From Planctomycetales bacterium (lineage in GTDB: Bacteria > Planctomycetota > Phycisphaerae > Sedimentisphaerales > Anaerohalosphaeraceae): DNA of 62,818 nt. Both the position numbers and the translations under genes were made by a program. The number at the start of each line of letters is the position of its first letter. The first letter of the stretch is position 1. Shown here in pieces: positions 52,975-62,818 of the stretch. The notes beneath the pieces are model-generated. The model saw only the letters and a program-made list of their open reading frames with translations, ran no database searches and had not been told where the DNA came from. The stretch lies in the NCBI GenBank assembly GCA_022615575.1, contig JAKEGM010000027.1, positions 1 to 62,818 on the forward strand. The letters run 5' to 3'.

Positions 52975-55900
52975 TTAACTGCCCAGCGACGGATTAGCGG
53001 CCGACCAGTTGGCCGGGTCATTTCCGCTGGCGGCAGGAGCCGATGAAATGCGGTTCAGTGCCTTGCCCAAACCATCCGCTTGCCCTGGCCAGGGGTCATA
53101 ATCGCCATAATAAACCTCATCGACACGAACCCACGATGGGAGGATATCGGGGGCATCCGGGGCTTGCGGACGCTCCAGGGCAAGCCGTTCGCCGCCGTTG
53201 GAAAGAGCCCCAACATACGGTCCGAACACATTGACGCCCGGCGTCAGCGTGCCTGTCCCGTAAACGGTCTTGAACGAAGTCAGCCGAACGCTGTCCGCCG
53301 GGTCAAACGGTACAACCACCAGTCGCTGACCGGAAGCCAGAGACAGCCCCGCCGGGAATAAAAAGGTGACCGCGTTGTCCAGCCGCCATGGTCCCTCCAG
53401 ATTATACAGATTGACCGTCATGCCGGTCGGGTTGAGAATCTCGATATATTCGTCGTTGGTCGTTCCTTCGAGCGGATAGTACATGACTTCAGAAATCACC
53501 ACATCGTGAACCGGCGTCAGGTTGGCGGCGATGCGGGAAGGCGGCATCGCAAACCAATAACCGCCGCCATCCGGATAGCGCCCGAAGGAGACGCCATTTT
53601 CCTGTCCTTTGAACCGGATGCAGTCCACAATGCGATCTTGGGCTGTTCCCGGCAGATACGACAGGATAACCTGCTCACCGGCCTTATCCAGGCCGAATCC
53701 TACGGTAATCGGGCAGTGAAAGCCGGTCACTTCATCAAAGCCCGCGCGGCCCCCGGTAATCAGCGTCGAGGACGGCAAGGCCCACTTTTTCAGGTTATTG
53801 ATGTCATCGGACAGATACCAGTTGCCGTTCAGCGGAATATCTGAACCCGTTATGTTGAACAGTTCAATATAGTCATTGGAGTCATACTCAGGGTGCGCCG
53901 GGCTGCTGTAATCGGTGTGGGCAATAATCTCATTGAGTACCACATCCGCAACGGAAGCCGGGTCGTCAGTAGCCGGCGTGCCGTGCCGATAGGCGCTGGC
54001 TCGCCAGTTGCCGCCGTAATCCAGCGTACCCAGCGGCTGGTCTTCCATCGCAATGTCTTTGACGACCAGCGAATGCCCGCCGCCGTCAGCCGCCAGCGGC
54101 CAGCCGAATCCGTCGTTATACGCGAAGGAAACGATGGTTCCGTCCCAGAAATCCTCGATTCGGACCGTCTCACCCGCATTGGCCAGTTTCCCGCTGTATT
54201 GTCCGGCAATCCGCCCCGAAACCCCTGTCCCGTAACGGAATTCAAAGGCCGTCCGATTACTGACAACCAGAACATACTGGCCGGGATTGAGCGTTTGCAG
54301 GGAAATCGGAGCCGAGGCAAACGAAAACGTAATCCCCTCTGTGAACGATACATTGTCCAGGGAGATGGGACTGAGGCCGATGTTCTTCAACTCAATAAAC
54401 TCATAGTCATTATTGTCATAAGTCCCCGCAGAGTCGGGCGCCGGGTTGTACATCATTTCCGTCACCCGCAACGAGGACAGCACGCCCTGACTGAGCGGCT
54501 GGCCGCAAATAAACTCGACCGCATTCGACCAATGGCTCCAGCGGCCGGTGTTGTCTTTCATCCGGCAGCGGACGCGGTACGTTCGTTCCGGCCTGACGGC
54601 GCTGCCCGGGATGTCGACCGTGCTGTTGAACACCGTTAATTCGGTGCTTTCCCAGACCGCATTAATCTCATATTTTCCTTTTGTTACGCGATACGCATAG
54701 GACTCTTCGAAGAACGATTCCGGACCGGTCTGTCCCGCCAACTCCCCCGTCAAGCTGACATCAATGGAGAAGTCACTGCTGCTCAGTGATGACTGCAGCC
54801 CGTGAACTGCGATGACATTGGTTCCATTAACCAGATAGCTATATGGCGTCGGCAATACCACTGTTTCATAAGCGGCGGCGTCATGGGCGGCCGCACCGGT
54901 AAGACTGTTGTATGCTTTATCCCCGGTGCTGCAATGCAGCCGTGCAACTTCAACGCCGTTAATCCAGATAATACAACCGTCATCCACATATACGCTCAGA
55001 ATCAGGTTCTGCAGCCGGCTGACATCCGAAACGGTAAAGGTGTTTCGTAAGTACACCGTGGAATACAAATTGCACATGTCCGATAAGATCGTGTTATTAG
55101 GATATTTAATGTTATAGCCGATGCCGGTCTGGCCGGTTGGCCAGTCGTTGTCATTAAAGCCCATATATCGCCAGGCACTGACGGGATTGGACGGTTCCGA
55201 CAGCCCCTTGAAATACTTCCATGTTTGGTTCTTGCCCAGAAGCGTTATCGGCGTTGGGTCCGTGCTGCCGCCGGCGGCAACATCCGGCAGAAGCGCTTTC
55301 GTAAAGGGCCGCACTTCGGCGATACGCCATTTCATCGCCGCAAAAGTCCCGGCCCCCTGCGGATCACCAAAGGCGCTGGTCTGAAACCTCAGGTCGTTGG
55401 TCGGGTAGCCCGTCGTGCCGATATAGGTAATCGTCGGCTTGGCGGGGATGTCCACCTCCGCCGCCGTCTGTGTCAGGGCCTTGACGCCGTAGGTATAGCC
55501 ATTATTGTAGCCGGTTGGCGAAAGAACCGTCTTGTAGTAGTTCAGCATGCCCGGCCAGTCCTGGGTGCCCCCGTATGTGCTGGTCAGAAATTCATTGTTT
55601 CCATACCATTGACCCTTTTTACTGATGCGCGGATGGTAATCCCACATCGCCCGTTCGGCCTCAATGAACGATTTGGCAGCGGTTGAATCACTGATCAGAG
55701 CGGCCATTTCATCAACCACCCGGTTGACCTGGTCAGGGTTAAACAGCAGGTCCAGCAGTTCACGGCAGCGGTTTTTATAGGCGATATTGACTTCCGAATA
55801 ACTCAAAACATATTTCCAGTGCTCCCAGTCCGTATAGTGCTGGCCCCACTCGAACATCAGGTCCAGGTCCCATGGCAGCATCAGCCATTTGCCGGTGTCG

Positions 55901-58900
55901 GGGTTTCTGTAGTAAATACAGTTGGCCTGAGGCCGGCGGTCGGAATCATTGCAGGCAATGCCTGCCGCATTGGAACTGTAATACGTATTCAGGTCCACAT
56001 TGGCCTGCCACCAGGACAGGGGCTGATAGGGATTGGTTTTGTTATAGCCGGTACTGCTGCTGATAAAGGCGACTACGTCTGAATTATCGCCGATCTGGGT
56101 AGCGCCCTGATTTGTTTTGCTGATCCCGCCATCCATTCGATACACATTGCCGTCGGGCAGACCCCGCTCACCGAGGAAGGCCCCTTCGGGATTTTCAACG
56201 GCCAGATACAGCCCCCAGTAATCGCCCACATACTGACTGGTGGCACTCGTTTCGATGACATCGTCAATAATTCGGAACTGGAAATAATTTGTGTTCGGAG
56301 AGGGAACTCCGGCCAGATTGTAAAGACGGTACCCCAGTGTCTCGTTAAGAAACAAACCGCCGGCCCCCTGGTCCCACGGCCCAGGGTGCGGGTACTGCCA
56401 CCACGGGCAGCCGCCCATGCCGACGTTCATCTTGTCCCATTTTTCGGCATATTTATTGCCGTAGTCGTCGCGGGCCTGGAAGTAATGACCCCGCTTGAAA
56501 TCAATCTTCCACTTGTTTTTGCCCCACATAAACGTGGAGGCCTGGCCGCGAATGCGGTAATGGATATTGTCGTAGACCACGCCGTCATAGACCAGCGTTC
56601 CGCCGAAATGATATTCCGTGTCATCCCAGGCACTATTGTACTGGCAGGCCAGCACATCGGTCTCCCGTGCGATTAAATGATAGACCGGCAGCGACCGCAT
56701 GACAATTTCGTTAAAGTTCTGAACTATATTGAGAGGCGCTGAGCCGCTGGGATTGATCGCCCCGCTCCAGCCGGGCACGCCGTCATAGACAAAATAGGCG
56801 AAGTTCTGCTGCGGGTCATCTGCATACGGCACACGAAGAGTCAGCCCAGTACCATCAGCCGCGGTGATCCGATAGCGTACAAGGCGGCGATGTGTCTGGA
56901 TGTTAGTCGGAATTTGAATGGTATAGATATCATCCCCGGCTACGGTATCACCGTTAAGCCCGTCATCATGCATCGCTGCACTTGTCCAGTTGGCTGCGTT
57001 CTCATAGGCCGGATTGGGCAGAGTCGGAAGAGTTGTATTCTGGTTAGGCAGCGTTATCGGGATATAGCTTCCCGGGTTCACAATCTGATAAAGCAGCGTT
57101 ACGGATGCCACGCCGTCCGGGTCGGTCACCTTGGCGGTAATCGTTACAGATTGGCCGCTCTTGGGCTGTTCGGGCAGGTGATTGACCTGACGGATATGCG
57201 GCGGGATGTTCTCGGCAAAGACAGACACACTCATATCGCCGGGCGTCGGATAGGCGCTGCGCCAACTGCCGGCCAGGTTGTTATCCAGTATGGGATTGGT
57301 CAACTGAATCGAATGGCCCCCTCCGGCGTTTGTTATCGTATCCGGCACGGCATCGCCGACGGTTGGCCACGGGAAACCCAACTGATAATCCACCTCGTCG
57401 ATGGTATGGCCCAGTGCATCGCACAACGCAATGCGTTCCCCCTCATTATTAAGGTCGCCGACAAACGGTCCCCTTACGATACCTGGGTCGGTCCCATACT
57501 TTTGAGAGATCGTTTTAGGGGTATAAGCTAGGGTCGGGTCTTCGGCAATTACCAGATAACTGTCGGCCGGGAAGTTTGTTCCCGACGGGAAGGTGTACTC
57601 CACCCCGTCGCAGAAATGCCAGCCGGAAATATCCACATCCTGCGGACCGGTATTATACAGTTCGATAAATTCGACCAGTTCGGTCTTTAAATCGGGATTA
57701 TAATGAATCTCATTGATTACGATAATCGACTCGCCCTCCTGCTGCCAGTTGGCCGCAAGGACCGAAAAATCGCTCATATTGACGCCATTGGAGCCAACCA
57801 GGTCGGCACACTGATTTTCATACCCTGCGCAGCCCGCGGGGTCCAGCCACTGTTCGGCCATCAGCGCCAAATCGGGTAAACTCACGATACAATCACCGCT
57901 TAAGTCCCCCCGGGGACAGGACGCAGAATTCCTGCGTGTGGTGAACTGCCAGACATCGCCCGCCACGGCAAACTGACCATTCACATATTCGTCAACACGC
58001 CAATAATAAGTCGTTTCTTGGTACGGTATCGGAAAACCGGGGTACTCGGATGCCGTCACTTCACCCAGATAGGGCAACGGCAATTGGGTCCCGCCATAGA
58101 CCTTATACGAAGTTGCCCAGGTATCGCCCGACCAGGAAAGGGTTTGATCGGCCACCCGAACATTGCTCTGCCCATCAGCGGGGGTTGGATTGAATGCCTT
58201 TCCGCCAGTCATAAATGACCACACATCCCCCGCAAACGTTTCCGTATCAATCACCGTATCAACCCGCCAATAATACGGGGTTATATAGTTCAGCGTTCCG
58301 ACATTAACGGGCGGATGCACGTTTGATATTTTGCGATTCTGCGTGACATTGGCATTCTGACCGAAATAGAGATCATAGGTCGCGCCGGGAATGAGCGGCT
58401 CCACCCAGTTCAAGTCCAGCGAGACAATCGGATTTACATGGGTGTCATTATTGGCAGGGGTCGGGGTGTGGGTGAAAACCGCCGCCCGAATCTGAACATT
58501 GTCCACAAACAATTGACTTGTTATGTCTCCCATGCTTTTGAATTCAAGCCAGAGAGCTTCCGATTCTGAGCGTCCCGTTCCCGAATTCAGAAAACACAGG
58601 GTTTCCAAGGTCGCCATATCTTCACCGCCGAAGTCCGGCGTAATGGTTACACTGTCAATCAGTGTTGCCCCGACCGTTGTCAGCGTCACTCCATTGGCAG
58701 CATTAGCCGGAGTACCTCCCGCCCATAAGCCAATCCGAACCCGGAATGGCTCGCGCCCGGAGCGTTTGCCAAACAGAAAACCGACTTCATAGGTCTGATT
58801 GGGCGACCAGGTCCCGACTTGCTGATATGTCGAACCGAGCTGACTGGCTGAACCATCTCCAACAATGCCCATCCAGATATTGCCGTAAGGGGTAAACGGA

Positions 58901-59097
58901 ATGCCATTTCCGCTGGGTCCGGTGGCGTACTCCACCCAGCCGTTAAGATTATACCAATCGTTGAACTCGTAAGTCCACGCACCCGATTCCAGCGGATTTT
59001 CCTCAAAACTGGGATTGTCGATCGCAGGGTCAAACAGCCCCCCTGCGGCTGTACCGATGAGAATAATTGCACAATAAATAACGCTCAACCGCTTCAT
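52975..59097 (-). CDS. Giant secreted protein with CotH kinase-like domain, four lamin-tail domains and dockerin-like repeat
   Basis: 2040 residues from ATG 59097, which has GGAG upstream and gives the signal peptide [20 protein letters not shown]. Domains in order: a carbohydrate-binding-like region (25-200), two Fn3-like modules (212-389), dockerin-like repeats (390-452, [22 protein letters not shown]), a lamin-tail domain (INEIHYNP, 459-600), an Ig-like part, a CotH domain (about 800-1160; [21 protein letters not shown] and [12 protein letters not shown]), Fn3-like, and three more lamin-tail domains (about 1541, 1716, 1857). CotH domains are atypical kinases of secreted proteins. There is no sorting signal at the C-terminus (ends [10 protein letters not shown]). 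Confidence 0.85.
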   Translation of the reverse strand: MKRLSVIYCAIILIGTAAGGLFDPAIDNPSFEENPLESGAWTYEFNDWYNLNGWVEYATGPSGNGIPFTPYGNIWMGIVGDGSASQLGSTYQQVGTWSPNQTYEVGFLFGKRSGREPFRVRIGLWAGGTPANAANGVTLTTVGATLIDSVTITPDFGGEDMATLETLCFLNSGTGRSESEALWLEFKSMGDITSQLFVDNVQIRAAVFTHTPTPANNDTHVNPIVSLDLNWVEPLIPGATYDLYFGQNANVTQNRKISNVHPPVNVGTLNYITPYYWRVDTVIDTETFAGDVWSFMTGGKAFNPTPADGQSNVRVADQTLSWSGDTWATSYKVYGGTQLPLPYLGEVTASEYPGFPIPYQETTYYWRVDEYVNGQFAVAGDVWQFTTRRNSASCPRGDLSGDCIVSLPDLALMAEQWLDPAGCAGYENQCADLVGSNGVNMSDFSVLAANWQQEGESIIVINEIHYNPDLKTELVEFIELYNTGPQDVDISGWHFCDGVEYTFPSGTNFPADSYLVIAEDPTLAYTPKTISQKYGTDPGIVRGPFVGDLNNEGERIALCDALGHTIDEVDYQLGFPWPTVGDAVPDTITNAGGGHSIQLTNPILDNNLAGSWRSAYPTPGDMSVSVFAENIPPHIRQVNHLPEQPKSGQSVTITAKVTDPDGVASVTLLYQIVNPGSYIPITLPNQNTTLPTLPNPAYENAANWTSAAMHDDGLNGDTVAGDDIYTIQIPTNIQTHRRLVRYRITAADGTGLTLRVPYADDPQQNFAYFVYDGVPGWSGAINPSGSAPLNIVQNFNEIVMRSLPVYHLIARETDVLACQYNSAWDDTEYHFGGTLVYDGVVYDNIHYRIRGQASTFMWGKNKWKIDFKRGHYFQARDDYGNKYAEKWDKMNVGMGGCPWWQYPHPGPWDQGAGGLFLNETLGYRLYNLAGVPSPNTNYFQFRIIDDVIETSATSQYVGDYWGLYLAVENPEGAFLGERGLPDGNVYRMDGGISKTNQGATQIGDNSDVVAFISSSTGYNKTNPYQPLSWWQANVDLNTYYSSNAAGIACNDSDRRPQANCIYYRNPDTGKWLMLPWDLDLMFEWGQHYTDWEHWKYVLSYSEVNIAYKNRCRELLDLLFNPDQVNRVVDEMAALISDSTAAKSFIEAERAMWDYHPRISKKGQWYGNNEFLTSTYGGTQDWPGMLNYYKTVLSPTGYNNGYTYGVKALTQTAAEVDIPAKPTITYIGTTGYPTNDLRFQTSAFGDPQGAGTFAAMKWRIAEVRPFTKALLPDVAAGGSTDPTPITLLGKNQTWKYFKGLSEPSNPVSAWRYMGFNDNDWPTGQTGIGYNIKYPNNTILSDMCNLYSTVYLRNTFTVSDVSRLQNLILSVYVDDGCIIWINGVEVARLHCSTGDKAYNSLTGAAAHDAAAYETVVLPTPYSYLVNGTNVIAVHGLQSSLSSSDFSIDVSLTGELAGQTGPESFFEESYAYRVTKGKYEINAVWESTELTVFNSTVDIPGSAVRPERTYRVRCRMKDNTGRWSHWSNAVEFICGQPLSQGVLSSLRVTEMMYNPAPDSAGTYDNNDYEFIELKNIGLSPISLDNVSFTEGITFSFASAPISLQTLNPGQYVLVVSNRTAFEFRYGTGVSGRIAGQYSGKLANAGETVRIEDFWDGTIVSFAYNDGFGWPLAADGGGHSLVVKDIAMEDQPLGTLDYGGNWRASAYRHGTPATDDPASVADVVLNEIIAHTDYSSPAHPEYDSNDYIELFNITGSDIPLNGNWYLSDDINNLKKWALPSSTLITGGRAGFDEVTGFHCPITVGFGLDKAGEQVILSYLPGTAQDRIVDCIRFKGQENGVSFGRYPDGGGYWFAMPPSRIAANLTPVHDVVISEVMYYPLEGTTNDEYIEILNPTGMTVNLYNLEGPWRLDNAVTFLFPAGLSLASGQRLVVVPFDPADSVRLTSFKTVYGTGTLTPGVNVFGPYVGALSNGGERLALERPQAPDAPDILPSWVRVDEVYYGDYDPWPGQADGLGKALNRISSAPAASGNDPANWSAANPSLGS

Positions 59098-59695
59098 CAA
59101 GTCATCTCCGGGTTTTACGATTGGTCCAAAATTGTTGGTAATATTACACAAAAACACAAACTCCCCCCCTGAAAAGCCGCTCGCGGCACGTCCATTCCTT
59201 TGACTTCACTCGAACATCCGTGGCCGTGTCAGCGGGTTGTCAAGCCCATAACGGCCATCCTGATCGTATTCACACGGGTAGCCGCACCCGGTACTAACAC
59301 CTATCCATAATTATACAAAACCCACTCTCTTCTCTCTAAAATACGTCAATTCTCCCATTTCAGTTAACAAAAAACTGCGTATTGACGCGATTTTTATATA
59401 CAGAAACTCCCTTTTCCCCCACCGCATGCTGGAAAAACGACCGAGCAAGCCGTGCATATCCTGCACAGCCCGCCCGGGTAACCCTTTTTCAACTCATATG
59501 TTTACGCTTTACAAATTAGCGGCGTTTACGCAACGGCAGGCCGCCCAAGGCCAAAAGGCCAATCGCCGCCGGTTCGGAAATCTCTTCGATGATTACGGCT
59601 GACAAACTTCCACAACTGCGGCCTCGCCGCAAAGCACTTTTCGACGGCAAACGCCCGAATGCCTCGCTATCAGTACTGATAATGCACTTGCGGCA
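59098..59695. other. Intergenic region upstream of the giant gene
   Basis: 598 bases. They carry the leader of the minus-strand giant gene, a small GCCG-CTCG-CGGC hairpin near 59177, the orphan PEP-CTERM-coding tail described separately, and otherwise no gene. A promoter for the giant gene must lie here but no strong consensus stands out. Confidence 0.5.
59516..59602 (-). pseudogene. Orphan PEP-CTERM sorting tail (gene remnant)
   Basis: Read on the minus strand this encodes AVIIEEISEPAAIGLLALGG and then LPLRKRR before TAA. This is a perfect PEP-CTERM signal: the EPA motif, a hydrophobic helix and a basic end. No start codon or full reading frame precedes it, and the FecR-like gene upstream stops at 59696 without it. 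It is most simply the 3' end of a degraded surface-protein gene, or a tail disconnected by frameshift or deletion. Confidence 0.6.
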
Positions 59696-61396
59696 TTAAG
59701 GGGCGGCTTGTAATTCCAGCGCCGGATTCGCAAAAATTGTCCAGTCGCCGCCGTTCCCGTCGCCGCCATCTGTGGCCATCAGCGTTAAAAACCGGTCATG
59801 GCCTTGAATATCCACGCTAAAAAACATGACGCTCGGCATTTGACCCTGCACAAAGCGGGCTTCCTGGCGATTTTGGCCATCCACAAGAACCCATAGTTGC
59901 GACACTGCCGCCTTTTCCTTATGCTCGCTCGACCCCGCAAGTCCGGCAATGGATGTAAATCGAAGTATTCGTGTGCCGGGAACAGCCGCACGTATGGCAT
60001 CCAGGTCAAAGGTGACACCCAGGTTGGCATGCATCATAATCGCCGGAAGCTGGGGCGTTCCATACTGAATCCCATTCAGAATCGCCGGCTGCATATCTTC
60101 CGGCTGCTTTTCGGCGTCGCCGGAAAAACTGGCTACCGGATAGTTCGTCAGGTTCATCCAATATTCCCCTGTGGTTTGGGGGCACTGACTGAAGGTATGT
60201 CCCTGCGAAGTTACCACCTGCGGTACCGTCCCGCCAACAGGAACAAAAACGCCGTCAATATACGACATCGCGGGGATTGGACAATACCGCTGTGGATCGA
60301 GCTTTCGGTTAAACATCCGAAAGTCGTCGCTCATCCGGCCAAATGCGGGGTCGATGGTGATGCGCTGTCGGCCGGTCCCGAAGCCACTGCCGCCGCCGAC
60401 GATATCGGCCAAATCGATTCGTTTGCCCGGCTGGCCGAAGTGCTCGGCCGCAGGCAGATTGCGAACATAGGACGCCGGCTGATAACGGGTTTCGACGGTC
60501 AGCTTACCGGCCTGATCCACCTGGCCGGCCTGCCCGGAGGTCAGCTTGCGGGCCTCTGCAAAACGAATCGGATCGGCACCTGTGCGTAACTCAACCCGCC
60601 CTTCAAATACCTGAGCTTCGGTCCGGCCGAGAAAATCGGCCGTAACGCCGAATTCGGTACCATAGTCCACAATCGAGGCACCGGGTGTCCGCACGACAAA
60701 ACCGACTGCGGTCGGGGGCACCCGCGCCGCCAGCTTTCCGCTTCGCAAAAAGATTTGGCCATAGTCCTCGATATCGATTTCCACCGGGGACTGCAAAATA
60801 ATTCGGGCTTGGCTATCGAAAGTAATTTCGGCAAAGCCCTCCATGAGTTTTAATGTCGAATGGGTATAGAGGCGGCTTTTATCCCCCACACCACCGGCTG
60901 TGGTTTCCGCCCATACCGCCTGGGTCTGGCCTGTCACGGTCGCCGTAGGATCTGGCAGCGTCCTGGGATGGGTCACGACATAGCCGATTATCAACAGCAG
61001 CGCCGCCGTGGCGATAACGGCCGTATAAAGGGCCAGCCTGGAAACATGATGCGGTTTCCTGACAATGGCATCTTTGTTGATAGGTGAAATGGAATTAACC
61101 GGTTGGGGTTTTTCGATCGGTATTGTCTCGGCCGTCCGTTCCGCTTCGGCAAGCGCCTGCCAAAGGGCCGACTGTCCAACATACTGGGGACAGTAAAAAA
61201 CATCATTTGCCAAAGCATTTTGGCGGAAACTGAGCAATTCGCCATACAGGACAATAAACCCCAGATAGGACGTTCTCGCGTTTGCATCGCAGCCGAGCAT
61301 GCAGTTCAGTTCGGCATGTTCCTCATGGCCGATCGTGCCGTCCATGCTCTTGAGAATCAATTCTTCGAGGACCAAATGTTTGTCTTGCGCCGTCAA
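59696..61396 (-). CDS. FecR-domain membrane protein, probable partner of the ECF sigma factor, with C-terminal NPCBM-like region
   Basis: 566 residues. A cytoplasmic N-terminus (1-120, anti-sigma-like helices), one membrane helix (RLALYTAVIATAALLLIIGYVV, about 120-142), a FecR domain (about 170-300, with GKLAARVPPTAVGFVVRTPGASIVDYGTEF and EVFEGRVELR) and a C-terminal sugar-binding-like region (SQLWVLVDGQNRQEARFVQGQMPSVMFFSVDI). It overlaps the sigma gene by ATGA, the standard sigma-FecR pairing in Planctomycetes and Verrucomicrobia. Signal unknown. Confidence 0.85.
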   Translation of the reverse strand: MTAQDKHLVLEELILKSMDGTIGHEEHAELNCMLGCDANARTSYLGFIVLYGELLSFRQNALANDVFYCPQYVGQSALWQALAEAERTAETIPIEKPQPVNSISPINKDAIVRKPHHVSRLALYTAVIATAALLLIIGYVVTHPRTLPDPTATVTGQTQAVWAETTAGGVGDKSRLYTHSTLKLMEGFAEITFDSQARIILQSPVEIDIEDYGQIFLRSGKLAARVPPTAVGFVVRTPGASIVDYGTEFGVTADFLGRTEAQVFEGRVELRTGADPIRFAEARKLTSGQAGQVDQAGKLTVETRYQPASYVRNLPAAEHFGQPGKRIDLADIVGGGSGFGTGRQRITIDPAFGRMSDDFRMFNRKLDPQRYCPIPAMSYIDGVFVPVGGTVPQVVTSQGHTFSQCPQTTGEYWMNLTNYPVASFSGDAEKQPEDMQPAILNGIQYGTPQLPAIMMHANLGVTFDLDAIRAAVPGTRILRFTSIAGLAGSSEHKEKAAVSQLWVLVDGQNRQEARFVQGQMPSVMFFSVDIQGHDRFLTLMATDGGDGNGGDWTIFANPALELQAAP

Positions 61397-61953
61397 TTCA
61401 TTTCCTCTATCGTTACCGTTTGCCGCACACAGCGAAAAAGCAACTTGTGGACACGAGCCATCGTTTTATAGATTCCCTGAATGGGGCGTTCCATTAACTG
61501 AGCCATTTTTTTGACCGTTAATCCTTGTTCATACCGCAAAAAAAGCAACTGGCGGTCTCGCTCGCATAAACCTGACAGGCACTTTTCCAAGGCCTGCATC
61601 CGCGGCGATATTTTTTCAAAGACCGGCTCTGCCTCGGCATCGAGCAAATGAACTACATCCGAATTGAACCGAACACGAGGGTTGGCTCTTTGATTATTCA
61701 ATTTCAGTATTTTGTACCGGGCAACCTGAACGCCCCACGCCCCAAAGTTGGTTCCCGGCTTATATTCATCAAAATGACTCCACATCCAAGAGGCCGTTTC
61801 CTGCATTAAATCCTCCGCGTCAGAGTGATTTGGCACGAACATTAGGATGAATGTAAAGAGTTTTCTCTGGTTGGCTAAAAAGAGACGAAGAAAGCCATCC
61901 TTTCTCCCTTTTTCATCCCCTTCGCCATTGTGATAAGAGCAATTTTCACTCAA
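61393..61953 (-). CDS. ECF-type RNA polymerase sigma factor
   Basis: 186 residues from a TTG start. Region 2 is recognisable (RLFLANQRKLFTFILMFVPNHSDAEDLMQET...FGAWGVQVARYKIL) and region 4 as CERDRQLLFLRYEQGLTVKKMAQLMERPIQGIYKTMARVHKLLF. It belongs to the sigma subfamily found with FecR proteins in Planctomycetes. Activity is probably controlled by the overlapping FecR-like protein. Target promoters cannot be deduced here. Confidence 0.9.
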   Translation of the reverse strand: MSENCSYHNGEGDEKGRKDGFLRLFLANQRKLFTFILMFVPNHSDAEDLMQETASWMWSHFDEYKPGTNFGAWGVQVARYKILKLNNQRANPRVRFNSDVVHLLDAEAEPVFEKISPRMQALEKCLSGLCERDRQLLFLRYEQGLTVKKMAQLMERPIQGIYKTMARVHKLLFRCVRQTVTIEEMN

Positions 61954-62625
61954 TCCTGAATCACCCCGTCGCCAAACTGCATTTTCGTCGGTAGAGAGAA
62001 AACCCTCGGCTGCCAGCCAAGTTATCTCCCTACCTTACATAATAAAAACACTTCTGTAAAATTCATAAATATTTGTTAAATAACGACTTATAGCGTTATT
62101 TTTCTTGCAATCTCCTCCCTCTTTGGTTATTACATAAGCGTCTCCATGCTGCAAACTACCGTCTCCACCGCAAATCCATCGCTTACCTGCTCCGACCTCT
62201 GCTTAAAATCACTTATTTTGCAGAAGTCTTTACATAATACGCTATTTGCTGAAAAATTAATCCGTAAAAATAGGGTATTTTTCTTAGTTAAAGCATTTTT
62301 TCGGTCTCTTTTCAATGGACCACTGTCAACAGGCAGAAACGGTACGACAATCTCGTATTAACGACTTAACATGTCTTTTTCAAGACCGCCCATTCCCCGT
62401 TTTTCCATACCGGCTTTTCTGCTGTCGAATAACCGACTCGTTCTGTCCGTATTAGGGTTAACGAAGCAAAGTCCGCCCCAATGCGACTTAAAAGAGGATG
62501 CGATATTCCCTTGCCTATCCCGGAGGGTTTCATTTTTTTTCTTTACAAATAAAGAGCGTATGGATACATAATAGGCGATAGTGGAGATATAAAATTTGTT
62601 TTTACCTTAAGCAGGAAAGATAATT
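61954..62625. other. Intergenic region between the sigma gene and the DUF4870 gene
   Basis: 672 bases with divergent flanking genes. It has a perfect 8-bp inverted repeat, AAATAACG/CGTTATTT (62078-62085 and 62094-62101), 125 bases upstream of the sigma gene, and AT-rich promoter-like sequence. Several short open frames exist, but they lack ribosome sites or family features and are not called. Confidence 0.45.
62542..62570 (+). promoter_or_regulatory. Candidate promoter for the DUF4870 gene
   Basis: TTTACA (62542-62547) is followed after 17 bases by TACATA (62565-62570). An AGGAAAG ribosome site lies near 62612, before the start at 62626. The -10 is weak, so confidence is limited. Confidence 0.4.
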
Positions 62626-62818
62626 ATGGAGCAGAATATGGAAAGCCAATCCCCCGCACCGGAAGTGTCGCAGGATTCCAAAAACATGGCGATGCTGTGC
62701 CACTTGCTCGGGTTGTTCACCAGTTTTGTCGGTCCGCTTATTTTGTGGCTCATCAAAAAAGATGAAGACAAATTCGTGGACAGCCAGGGCAAAGAAGCGC
62801 TGAACTTCCAAATTACCG
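62626..62818 (+). CDS. DUF4870 (Tic20-like) membrane protein, N-terminal part
   Basis: Cut by the window end. The first 64 residues read MEQNMESQSPAPEVSQDSKN, then MAMLCHLLGLFTSFVGPLIL and WLIKKDEDKFVDSQGKEALN. The CHLLGL...VGPLILWL...K..D.FVD..GKEALNFQ pattern is diagnostic of DUF4870 proteins, small four-helix membrane proteins of unknown function. The start at 62626 has AGGAAAG 8-13 bases upstream. Confidence 0.85.
   Translation, partial: MEQNMESQSPAPEVSQDSKNMAMLCHLLGLFTSFVGPLILWLIKKDEDKFVDSQGKEALNFQIT

Noticed and set aside
62146-62571. Two short open frames before the DUF4870 gene
   Set aside because: No ribosome sites, no membrane or domain features, and atypical residue content; treated as non-coding.
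1-62818. CRISPR array or rRNA operon
   Set aside because: No regularly spaced repeats of 25-40 bases and no conserved rRNA segments were seen.

Overview
The window looks like a chromosomal segment from a Planctomycetota bacterium of the class Phycisphaerae, close to Sedimentisphaerales. The evidence is a PEP-CTERM surface protein, a prepilin-like H-X9-DG protein, dockerin-type repeats on very long secreted proteins, a CotH/lamin-tail giant protein, an ECF sigma plus FecR pair, an NfeD/flotillin operon, a fused SecDF with a large helical insertion, and a TPR protein with two RNA-polymerase-alpha-CTD-like domains. This is inference from gene content; no rRNA is present.

Layout. 1-2.8 kb: overlapping surface-protein operon (PEP-CTERM/DUF4465, dockerin protein, prepilin-like protein). 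2.8-3.6 kb: comF. 3.6-10.5 kb: phosphate uptake locus pstS-pstC-pstA-pstB1-pstB2-phoU plus a Na/Pi cotransporter. 10.6-14.4 kb: two NfeD proteins, FloA and a hypothetical protein. 14.7-18.2 kb: TPR protein, lone receiver, a small Gly-rich protein and a soluble histidine kinase. 18.2-19.6 kb: a PBP4-type DacB. 20.1-22.1 kb: a membrane kinase/LuxR regulator pair. 22.5-25.5 kb: a Tat-exported [NiFe] hydrogenase (small, large, maturation protease). 25.6-30.5 kb: a 1656-residue secreted LVIVD/LamG protein. 30.8-35.0 kb: MFS permease, DUF456, a nuclease-like secreted protein and three small membrane proteins. 35.5-43.4 kb: TPR-alphaCTD protein, SpoIID-like protein, tgt, yajC, secDF. 43.4-44.7 kb: dicarboxylate/amino-acid symporter.

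44.7-51.1 kb is an integrated element of about 6.4 kb in a tRNA-Arg(CCT) gene. It is bounded by a 44/46-bp duplication of the tRNA 3' end and carries a tyrosine recombinase, two paralogous AlpA-like HTH proteins, a DnaB-N/RepA-like ATPase, small regulators and a broken HAD gene. 51.4-52.8 kb holds convergent tatA and tatC. 53-59.1 kb is a 2041-residue CotH/lamin-tail protein on the minus strand. An orphan PEP-CTERM tail, a FecR-like protein and its ECF sigma factor follow, and the window ends inside a DUF4870 gene.

The most interesting points are: (1) the two tandem PstB ATPases have complementary degeneracy, as expected for an asymmetric ATPase heterodimer; (2) the hydrogenase small subunit has Asp for one proximal-cluster Cys and Cys for the usual medial-cluster Pro; (3) the TPR protein with tandem alphaCTD-like domains; (4) the tRNA-Arg element with tandem 12-bp-period repeats near both ends; (5) an orphan PEP-CTERM tail beside an ECF/FecR pair. 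All functions are assigned by reading motifs; no database search was possible.
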